Translations under genes and position numbers: made by a program
In this document: in pieces, positions 7,085 to 12,579 of the stretch
How positions within the stretch are numbered: the first letter of the stretch is position 1
How the letters are laid out: each line of letters opens with the position of its first letter
DNA from: Bacillota bacterium
GTDB taxonomy: Bacteria > Bacillota > Desulfotomaculia > Desulfotomaculales > Desulfallaceae
Length of the DNA stretch: 14,548 nt
Reading direction: 5' to 3'
Assembly: GCA_023439185.1 (NCBI GenBank)
Contig: JAEXOR010000001.1
Span: 1 to 14,548 of the forward strand
Notes under the pieces: generated by a model
Told to the model about the DNA's origin: nothing
The model's database searches: none
What the model saw: the letters and a program-made list of their open reading frames with translations, nothing else

Positions 7085-7170
7085 AGGGGTTCAGGCCTGT
7101 CATAACTTCCTAACTATAAATTCAAATATGCTAATAATGCAGTTAGGAAGTTACAACGGGCCTAACCCCA
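7085..7170. repeat. Palindromic repeat, copy B (ispD-ispF gap)
   Basis: An 86-bp inverted repeat. The left arm (7085-7115) starts AGGGGTTCAGGCCTGTC and ends ACTTCCTAACT; the right arm (7141-7170) is complementary, AGTTAGGAAGTTACAACG onwards; the loop is 7116-7140. The 14-bp AGTTAGGAAGTTAC at the inner end of the right arm is identical in copy A. The right arm encodes the last five residues of IspD (GLGPL) and its TAA; the left arm ends 4 bp from the ispF ribosome-binding site. Confidence 0.9.
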
Positions 7171-7840
7171 TTATTTTTTCGGCCAGGGGGATGTCGTCGG
7201 GGGTGGTGAGCTTGATATTGGCGTAATCGCCGGGCACAAGTTTGACGGGGCGTCCCAGGCGCTCCACCAGGGAGGCGTCGTCGGTGCCTTCAAAGGCGTC
7301 ACGCTCGGCGGCCCGGTGGGCCTCCAGCAGTACGGCCAGATCAAATATCTGGGGGGTCTGGACTTGCCACAGCAGTTCCCGGGGCAGGGTTTCCCGCACC
7401 AGGTTATCAGGACCGGCCAGTTTCACCGTATCCTTAACCGGCACTGCCAGGGTGGCGGCGCCCCAATGCCGCGCCGCCCGAATGGTTTCCCTGATTAAAT
7501 CCGGTTTCACCAGCGGACGGGCGCCGTCATGCACCACCACCAGCCCAACACCAGCAGGCAGGGCCATTAGACCCTGCCGTACCGAATTCCGGCGGGTATC
7601 ACCGCCGGCAACTATAATAATGTTGTTCGCCGCTACGAAATTGCCCAGCCCGGCAACAAAACTCTGCTCTTCACCCGGCGCCACCACCAGGACGACGCCT
7701 TCCACGGGTACTGCCAGCAGCGCCCGCAAAGAGTGCTCCACCACCGGGCGGCCCGCCAGGCGAAGCAGTTGTTTATTGACCCCGCCGCCCATCCGGGTGC
7801 TGCCGCCGGCGGCGGGGACCACGGCCCAGGTGCTACCCAA
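7151..7840 (-). CDS. ispD: 2-C-methyl-D-erythritol 4-phosphate cytidylyltransferase
   Basis: 229 aa; the MEP-pathway enzyme joining CTP and MEP to CDP-ME. Nucleotidyltransferase motifs: PAAGGSTRMGG (9-19) with K23 as CTP-contacting lysine, GGDTRRNSVRQGL (79-91), VHDGARP (103-109), QTPQ (161-164), TDDAS (186-190) and NIKLTTPDD (208-216). The start is TTG at 7840 with AGAGGTG 7 nt upstream; it overlaps the end of the upstream PIN-TRAM gene by 8 bp, so translation is probably coupled. The last five codons and stop lie in repeat copy B. IspD and IspF are adjacent but not fused. Confidence 0.96.
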   Translation of the reverse strand: MGSTWAVVPAAGGSTRMGGGVNKQLLRLAGRPVVEHSLRALLAVPVEGVVLVVAPGEEQSFVAGLGNFVAANNIIIVAGGDTRRNSVRQGLMALPAGVGLVVVHDGARPLVKPDLIRETIRAARHWGAATLAVPVKDTVKLAGPDNLVRETLPRELLWQVQTPQIFDLAVLLEAHRAAERDAFEGTDDASLVERLGRPVKLVPGDYANIKLTTPDDIPLAEKIMGLGPL

Positions 7841-8984
7841 GCACGTTCACCTCTTTGTAACGCTGCGTGCCCGGATGCGGCTCACCACGCCGGTCGCTTG
7901 ACTTGGGCTTGGCGAAAATCATTCGCCCCGCCGCCGTCTGCAGTACGCTGGTCACCAGGACGGGGATAGTCTGGTTCATATAGCGCTTGCCGCCATCCAC
8001 CACGATCATGGTGCCGTCATCCAGGTAAGCGACGCCCTGACCCGACTCCTTACCTTCTTTAACCACCTGCACCACCATTTCCTCGCCCGGCAGTACAATT
8101 GGTTTTACGGCGTTGGCCAGTTCGTTTATGTTCAGCACCCTGACCCCATGCAGTTCGGCCACCTTGTTCAGGTTAAAGTCATTGGTCAGTATTTTGGCGC
8201 CCAGCTTTTGGGCCAGCTTGACCAGCTTGGTGTCCACCTCGGCGTTTTCATCCAAACCCTTGGTATTGTCGTTAATCTGCACTTTAACAGAGGATTCCTT
8301 GCGCAGGTGATTTAAAATATCCAGCCCCCGCCGTCCGCGGTTACGCTTCAGCAAGTCCGATGAATCGGCGATGTGACGCAATTCTTCCAGCACAAAACCG
8401 GGCACCACCAGAGTGCCTTCGATAAAGCCGCTGGCACACAAATCGGCAATGCGCCCGTCGATGATCACGCTGGTGTCGAGCAATTTTTGCGAACCGCCCT
8501 GTTTACCCTCCTGGGCTGCTTTATCTTTACCCCCCAGGCGGGAAACACTGCCGAAAAATCCGGTTATCTCCTCTCTTTTCTTGACGCTGATGGTCATACC
8601 GAGATAGCCCATCAGCAAAGTAAAGGCGATCCAAATCAATTTGCCGATATTACCCATAAATGAAAAAACGGAGCCCAGTAAATTAGCTATTATGAGTCCG
8701 ACAATCAAACCAACCGATCCCATAACCAGGTCCTGGATCGGCGTCTTGCTGAGCATTTGCTCCAGCAGTGCCGTCAACCGTAAAGAGAGTTTAATCAGCC
8801 ACGGGGTTAAGAATATTCCCACCACCAGACCGGCAAGGGTAGTCAAGCCGATAAAACCGGGGCCCAACTGAGGGATGGTCCCGGGCAGGGGTACAATATC
8901 CTGACCCACCAGGTACAACCCGAAATAGAATCCGGTTGACGAAAATAAAAGTACCACAAAAACAAAAATAACCTTTCTAACCAC
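7833..8984 (-). CDS. yacL: Integral membrane PIN-TRAM domain protein (YacL family)
   Basis: 383 aa. Four hydrophobic segments (about 5-26, 44-64, 84-107, 113-131) anchor the N-terminus. A PIN ribonuclease-like domain follows (about 167-290) with acidic residues D170 and D176 (LLDTSVIIDGRIADLC), E200/E201 (VLEELRHI), D251 (VDTKLVKLA) and D269 (LTNDFN). A TRAM RNA-binding domain (about 298-358) completes the usual YacL order. The family has a conserved place between disA/carD and ispD in Firmicutes; its substrate is unknown, and a membrane-bound RNase role is inference from domains. The start is GTG with a near-perfect AAAGGAGGTG 6 nt upstream. It has its own promoter and a structured leader after the carD terminator. 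Confidence 0.93.
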   Translation of the reverse strand: MVRKVIFVFVVLLFSSTGFYFGLYLVGQDIVPLPGTIPQLGPGFIGLTTLAGLVVGIFLTPWLIKLSLRLTALLEQMLSKTPIQDLVMGSVGLIVGLIIANLLGSVFSFMGNIGKLIWIAFTLLMGYLGMTISVKKREEITGFFGSVSRLGGKDKAAQEGKQGGSQKLLDTSVIIDGRIADLCASGFIEGTLVVPGFVLEELRHIADSSDLLKRNRGRRGLDILNHLRKESSVKVQINDNTKGLDENAEVDTKLVKLAQKLGAKILTNDFNLNKVAELHGVRVLNINELANAVKPIVLPGEEMVVQVVKEGKESGQGVAYLDDGTMIVVDGGKRYMNQTIPVLVTSVLQTAAGRMIFAKPKSSDRRGEPHPGTQRYKEVNVLG

Positions 8985-9014
8985 TTTCTCACCTCCTTTG
9001 CATAGTTCTTTTAC

Positions 9015-9058
9015 CCGGTGAAATTCCCGCAGGCATTGTTGATTATTATTTACACCGG
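9015..9058 (-). promoter_or_regulatory. Leader hairpin of yacL mRNA
   Basis: Minus strand: CCGGTGTAAAT (9058-9048) pairs with ATTTCACCGG (9024-9015), a 10-bp helix with one bulged U around a 23-nt loop that holds a further short CC/GG stem. It begins about 5 nt after the predicted start near 9063 and ends about 20 nt before the AAAGGAGGTG site. It could stabilise the 5' end or bind a regulator; it matches no riboswitch class I recognise. Confidence 0.55.
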
Positions 9059-9069
9059 TATTTTATTCT

Positions 9070-9098
9070 ATTATGGACGAATTATAAGTTTGTTTCAA
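9070..9098 (-). promoter_or_regulatory. Sigma-A promoter of yacL
   Basis: Minus strand: -35 TTGAAA (9098-9093), 17-bp spacer, -10 CATAAT (9075-9070). It sits between the carD terminator and yacL, and probably drives yacL-ispD-ispF and onward. Confidence 0.7.
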
Positions 9099-9124
9099 CT
9101 CTTTTTGGGTATTTTTTCCGACCA

Positions 9125-9154
9125 TAAAAATACGCCGGTTATTCACCGGCGTAT
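9125..9154 (-). terminator. Intrinsic terminator of carD
   Basis: Minus strand: perfect 10-bp stem ATACGCCGGT (9154-9145) / ACCGGCGTAT (9139-9130) with 5-nt loop GAATA, followed by a T tract (9130-9126). The stem begins at the last base of the carD TGA. The strongest terminator in the window, it separates carD from yacL. Confidence 0.93.
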
Positions 9155-9630
9155 CAGGCAAAGGCTCTTTCAATCATTAACTTTGTCTTGTCCTCATTCA
9201 TTTCCGTAGCCAGTACCAGTTCACTGATTAAAATTTGCCTGGCGCTCTCCAGCATTTTTCTTTCTCCGGAGGAAAGACCTTTTTCTTTATCCCTGGTGAT
9301 CAGGTTCCTCACCACTTCGGCCACCTCGTAAACGTTGCCGCTTTTGATCTTTTCCAGGTTGGCCCGGTAGCGCCTGTTCCAATTGGACGACATACTGGTG
9401 GATTGTTCGCTCAGGATCCGGAAAACCCGCTGTACCCCGTCTCCGTCAATTACCTGGCGCAAACCCACGTCCTTATAGTTAGTGACCGGTATCATGACCT
9501 TCATATCTCCAACCGGCAATCTCAGCACGTAATACTTTTTGGTCTCCCCGAGGACCTCTTTTTCTTCAATGGACTCGATAACCCCGGCGCCGTGCATGGG
9601 ATAAACAACTTTATCTCCGATATTGAACAA
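9154..9630 (-). CDS. carD: CarD/CdnL-family RNA polymerase-binding transcription regulator
   Basis: 158 aa. An N-terminal RNA polymerase beta-subunit interacting (Tudor-like) domain (1-60, MFNIGDKVVYPMHGAGVIE) is followed by a helical DNA-binding domain. The conserved Trp that wedges at the -10 upstream edge in mycobacterial/Thermus CarD is present as W84 in SSNWNRRYRANLEKIKSG (81-98). CarD proteins stabilise open complexes, notably at rRNA and housekeeping promoters. The start is TTG with AAGGAGG 8 nt upstream; homology begins exactly there. Unlike its neighbours it is a monocistronic unit in appearance: three tandem promoters upstream and a strong terminator overlapping its stop codon. The family is secure; direct autoregulation is inference. 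Confidence 0.94.
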   Translation of the reverse strand: MFNIGDKVVYPMHGAGVIESIEEKEVLGETKKYYVLRLPVGDMKVMIPVTNYKDVGLRQVIDGDGVQRVFRILSEQSTSMSSNWNRRYRANLEKIKSGNVYEVAEVVRNLITRDKEKGLSSGERKMLESARQILISELVLATEMNEDKTKLMIERAFA

Positions 9631-9661
9631 TTCCCGGCCCTCCTTAACTTATTACAGAAAT

Positions 9662-9690
9662 ACCATATCATAAATCCCGGCCGTTGTCAA
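9662..9690 (-). promoter_or_regulatory. carD promoter P3 (proximal)
   Basis: Minus strand: -35 TTGACA (9690-9685), 17-bp GC-rich spacer, -10 TATGGT (9667-9662); start near 9655, giving a leader of about 25 nt containing AAGGAGG. The octamer GGCCGGGA occurs in this spacer (9682-9675) and again between the ribosome-binding site and start codon (9639-9632). Confidence 0.75.
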
Positions 9691-9700
9691 GAAATAGTAT

Positions 9701-9729
9701 ATTGTAGCATAGCGTATTGCACGTGTCAA
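9701..9729 (-). promoter_or_regulatory. carD promoter P2 (middle)
   Basis: Minus strand: -35 TTGACA (9729-9724), 17-bp spacer, -10 TACAAT (9706-9701); start near 9694. Best consensus match of the three. Confidence 0.8.
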
Positions 9730-9737
9730 TAATATTT

Positions 9738-9766
9738 TTATAATTTCAGGATTTCTGGATTGTCAA
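9738..9766 (-). promoter_or_regulatory. carD promoter P1 (distal)
   Basis: Minus strand: -35 TTGACA (9766-9761), then TTATAA at 17 bp (9743-9738) or TATAAA at 18 bp (9742-9737); start near 9731, which touches the -35 of P2. Confidence 0.7.
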
Positions 9767-9778
9767 GATTTTCGCTCC

Positions 9779-9802
9779 AAAAAAAGAAAATCCCTTTCGG
9801 GG
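9779..9802 (-). terminator. Weak terminator candidate after disA
   Basis: Minus strand: CCCC-GAAA-GGGA (9802-9791), a three-pair stem closed by a GNRA tetraloop, followed by TTTTCTTTTTTT (9790-9779). The short stem is atypical, but the T tract and position between disA and the carD promoters fit a terminator. Between it and the disA stop (9803-9893) I see only AT-rich sequence. Confidence 0.35.
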
Positions 9803-9893
9803 CACTGTGATAATAATTCGACATTAAAATCTTTTTTCCTTTATTGCAATATATGATTTAATAAATTAATGCCTCGTTAATTTTTATGGGGCA

Positions 9894-10955
9894 TTATACA
9901 TGGCGTTCCTGAACCAGTTGCTCACGGTAACGCTGCAGCCCTTCCTTGATAGACCGGGCACGCACCTCTCCAATACCTTCCACCGCATCCAACTCCTCAA
10001 TGGTGGCGCGGAGGATTTTACGGAACACTCCAAACTCCTGGACCATGTTTTCCACCACTTGGATGGGTAAACGCGGTATCTTCTGTAATACCCTGTACCC
10101 CCGGGAGGTAACACCCTGATCCAAAATACTGGCACTGCCCGGATAACCCAGAGCCCGGGCAATCAGGGAAAGATCCAGCAGGTCTTCAGCCGACCAACTG
10201 CTGAGCATGGCAATGATATCCTCCGGTGATTTTTCCAGCCCCGGGGTGCTGTAATCATAAACCACCAAAAGAGCCTCGTGGCTTACATTGGCCACCAATT
10301 CCTCCATCTGCATGGTAATCAGGCGACCTTCGGTGCCCAATTCACTGGTGTAACGCTCAATTTCCTTGACCACGCGCAAAACCATCTCGGTACGCTGGAT
10401 CACTTTGGCCACATCAAACAGCGTCACCGCATCTTCAAATTCAAGTATTCCCAGATTGGCCATCACCCGGCCTAAAACGCTGCGGTACTTTTCCAGGGTC
10501 TGCAGCGCCTGGTTGGCCTTGGTAAGGATTACACCGAGATCTCTCAACACATATTTCAGGTTGCCCTTATAGATGGTGATCACTCCCCGGCGCTGGGAAA
10601 TTGATATCACCAGGGAATCGGTCTGTTTGGCCACCCGCTCCGCGGTACGGTGCCTGATACCCGTTTCACTGGAGGGGATGCTCAGGTTGGGAATGAGCTG
10701 AGTATTGGCGGCAATAATCCTTTTGATGTCTTTGCTGATAATAATGGCGCCGTCCATTTTGGCCAATTCGTACAGGTTGGCCGGCGAAAAAGCGGCATTG
10801 ACCGCAAAACCACCCTCGGCAAGCTCAATTATTTCCGGACTGTCGCCAATAACCAGCAACCCGCCCGTTTTGGCCCGCAAAATGTTTTCCAGGCCATCCC
10901 GCAACGCCGTGCCTGGCGCCACGGTGCGCAATACTTTAAGCAACCTGTCTTCCAC
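9894..10955 (-). CDS. disA: DNA integrity scanning diadenylate cyclase DisA
   Basis: 353 aa; makes c-di-AMP from two ATP in an octamer that scans DNA and stalls at branched structures. DAC domain with DGA (68-70, KMDGAIIIS) and RHR (101-103, TGIRHRTAER) catalytic motifs intact; a helical linker (about 145-280); C-terminal helix-hairpin-helix DNA-binding domain (about 285-345, with AVEGIGEVRARSIKEGL). The start is uncertain among TTG 10991, ATG 10973 and GTG 10955; I chose GTG because GGAGGAGG lies exactly 6 nt upstream and the family homology (LLKVLRTVAPGTALRDGLENILRA region) begins just after it. It lies 106 bp after radA; in B. subtilis RadA binds DisA and lowers its cyclase activity. Confidence 0.95.
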   Translation of the reverse strand: MEDRLLKVLRTVAPGTALRDGLENILRAKTGGLLVIGDSPEIIELAEGGFAVNAAFSPANLYELAKMDGAIIISKDIKRIIAANTQLIPNLSIPSSETGIRHRTAERVAKQTDSLVISISQRRGVITIYKGNLKYVLRDLGVILTKANQALQTLEKYRSVLGRVMANLGILEFEDAVTLFDVAKVIQRTEMVLRVVKEIERYTSELGTEGRLITMQMEELVANVSHEALLVVYDYSTPGLEKSPEDIIAMLSSWSAEDLLDLSLIARALGYPGSASILDQGVTSRGYRVLQKIPRLPIQVVENMVQEFGVFRKILRATIEELDAVEGIGEVRARSIKEGLQRYREQLVQERHV

Positions 10956-11013
10956 CTTGTTCCTCCTCCGCATACTGCCGCTTAAAACCAATACGCTGCA
11001 AAATATCTTTATA

Positions 11014-11047
11014 TAGTATTAATCGTATACTTTCGTTTTAGTATTAA
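11014..11047 (-). repeat. Direct repeat in radA-disA gap
   Basis: TTAATACTA occurs twice on the minus strand (11047-11039, 11022-11014), 25 bp apart, with GTATAC between, forming an ATACT - AGTAT - ATACT pattern. AT-rich and upstream of disA; possible operator or promoter region, but no convincing -35/-10 pair is found. Confidence 0.4.
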
Positions 11048-11061
11048 CCCCCAAACAGCAT

Positions 11062-12417
11062 CTAACCAAATAAAAGTTCAAAGGCCTCGGTCAGGGTGGC
11101 CGCCTGCATGATCTGCAGCCCCGGTTCATCCGGAACGTCCTTTTGCCGGGGCATGATACAGCGCCGGAAACCCAGCCGGGAGGCTTCGCGCACCCGTTTT
11201 CCCACGGCCGAGACCGGCCTGAGTTCGCCGGTAAGTCCCAATTCACCCAGCACCACGGTATCTCCGCCAATGACCCGGTCCCGGAAGCTGGAGGCCAGGG
11301 CCGCCGCTATGCCGAGGTCCACCGCCGGCTCATCGATGCGCACACCGCCCACGACGTTAACGTAGGCGTCACAGTTGCCCAGCATCAGCCCCAGCCGCTT
11401 TTCCAACACCGCCATAATCAGCGCCGTCCGGTTATGGTCTACCCCGGTGGTCATTCGCCGGGGCACCCCGAAGGACGTGGGACTGACCAGAGCCTGCATT
11501 TCCACCAGCAAAGGCCTGGTTCCCTCCATGGTGGGCACCACCACCGAACCGGCGGAGTCCCGGTGCGTGTAATCAAGCAGAAAAAATGACGAAGGGTTGG
11601 TCACTTCACGCAATCCGGTACCGGACATTTCAAAAATGCCGATTTCGTTGGTGGAACCGAAGCGGTTTTTCACACCGCGTAAAATCCTGAACGACTGGTG
11701 CCGTTCACCTTCAAAATATAAAACCACGTCCACCATATGCTCCATCACCCGGGGGCCGGCAATCATCCCTTCCTTGGTCACGTGCCCCACCACGAAAACC
11801 GGGATGGAACGCTCCTTGGCCAGCCGCATCAGCCGCGCCGTGCATTCCCGCACCTGGCTCACGCTGCCCGGCGACGAATCCAGGTCCGCACTGTACATGG
11901 TCTGGATGGAATCCACCACCATTAACAGCGGATTTACCTCGGCCGCCTGCTTTTCCACGGCGTCCAGATCAGTTTCAGCATATAGATAAAGCTCCGGTCT
12001 TACCACGCCGAGCCTGTCCGCCCGAAGCCTGATTTGCCGGGTTGACTCCTCCCCGGAGACATACAGCATCCGGCTGTTGCCGGAGCTTAAGGTTCCGGCC
12101 ACCTGCAGCATCAGGGTGGATTTCCCAATTCCCGGGTCGCCGCCCAAAAGCACCAGCGAACCCGGCACCAGCCCGCCGCCCAGCACGCGGTCCAGCTCGG
12201 ACATACCGGTGGATCGCCGCTCGTCGTCCGCCAGCGAAACCTGGGTCACCGACACGGGAACCTCGCTGCCCGCAAAGGTCTGGCGGCTTTCCCGCCCGGC
12301 CGGCATAACCTCTTCCACGTAAGTATTCCATTCACCGCACCCGGCGCACCGACCCATCCAACGGGAGGTGAAATGCCCGCACGCGTTGCAGTAATAACCG
12401 GTTTTTTTGGCAGACAT
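11062..12417 (-). CDS. radA: DNA repair protein RadA (Sms), branch-migration helicase
   Basis: 451 aa. N-terminal C4 zinc finger (C10, C13, C24, C27: YYCNACGHFTSRWMGRCAGC), RecA-like ATPase with Walker A GDPGIGKST (93-101), Walker B MVVDS (166-170), the RadA-specific KNRFG (250-254), and a C-terminal Lon-protease-like domain (about 290-451, DEPAVDLGIAAAL, GELGLTGELR) without protease activity. It extends RecA-made D-loops and processes recombination intermediates. The start is ATG 12417 with GGGAG 8 nt upstream; the frame opens 16 codons earlier, but that stretch holds the promoter -10. It has its own extended -10 promoter and follows clpC after a 162-bp gap that contains a nested palindrome. 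Confidence 0.97.
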   Translation of the reverse strand: MSAKKTGYYCNACGHFTSRWMGRCAGCGEWNTYVEEVMPAGRESRQTFAGSEVPVSVTQVSLADDERRSTGMSELDRVLGGGLVPGSLVLLGGDPGIGKSTLMLQVAGTLSSGNSRMLYVSGEESTRQIRLRADRLGVVRPELYLYAETDLDAVEKQAAEVNPLLMVVDSIQTMYSADLDSSPGSVSQVRECTARLMRLAKERSIPVFVVGHVTKEGMIAGPRVMEHMVDVVLYFEGERHQSFRILRGVKNRFGSTNEIGIFEMSGTGLREVTNPSSFFLLDYTHRDSAGSVVVPTMEGTRPLLVEMQALVSPTSFGVPRRMTTGVDHNRTALIMAVLEKRLGLMLGNCDAYVNVVGGVRIDEPAVDLGIAAALASSFRDRVIGGDTVVLGELGLTGELRPVSAVGKRVREASRLGFRRCIMPRQKDVPDEPGLQIMQAATLTEAFELLFG

Positions 12418-12447
12418 GGTAAACTCTCCCGGCAGAAATTGTTTTCT

Positions 12448-12475
12448 ATTATAGCATGAGTCCACAATTTTTGAA
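12448..12475 (-). promoter_or_regulatory. Extended -10 promoter of radA
   Basis: Minus strand: TGCTATAAT (12456-12448), extended -10; weak -35 TTTCAA at 17 bp (12475-12470... upstream of the spacer). Start near 12441, leader about 24 nt. Its upstream side abuts the palindrome ending at 12481. Confidence 0.6.
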
Positions 12476-12480
12476 AAGCG

Positions 12481-12569
12481 TGGTGCCAGGTGTTAAAAGT
12501 CAAAGTGTTAAAAGTCATGAACTATAGTTCGCCACTTTTAACAAAAACACCTTTTAACACCTGGCACCA
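12481..12569. repeat. Triply nested 89-bp palindrome between clpC and radA
   Basis: Outer perfect 19-bp inverted repeat TGGTGCCAGGTGTTAAAAG (12481-12499) / complement (12551-12569). Inside it, perfect 10-bp TGTTAAAAGT (12506-12515) / ACTTTTAACA (12534-12543). At the centre, perfect 12-bp palindrome GAACTATAGTTC (12519-12530). All three share a midpoint near 12525. TGTTAAAAGT is also a direct repeat (12491-12500 and 12506-12515). It begins 10 bp after the clpC stop and could fold into a long hairpin in the clpC transcript, followed by CGCTTTTCAAAAATT, so it may also work as terminator or 3' stabiliser. No coding capacity; REPIN/MITE-like and of a different family from the ispF-flanking copies. 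Confidence 0.92.
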
Positions 12570-12579
12570 AAGCCTACCA

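Noticed and set aside
6517..7170. Repeats as a CRISPR array or composite transposon
   Set aside because: Only two copies with a housekeeping gene between, no regular spacers, no transposase, and no clear target-site duplication.
10956..10991. Earlier TTG/ATG starts for disA
   Set aside because: Poor ribosome-binding sites, and the codons they add form the strong GGAGGAGG site for the GTG at 10955. Not fully excluded.
12418..12465. Earlier GTG start for radA
   Set aside because: No ribosome-binding site precedes it, it would place the TATAAT -10 inside the coding region, and the RadA zinc finger normally begins within about 10 residues of the start, as with ATG 12417.
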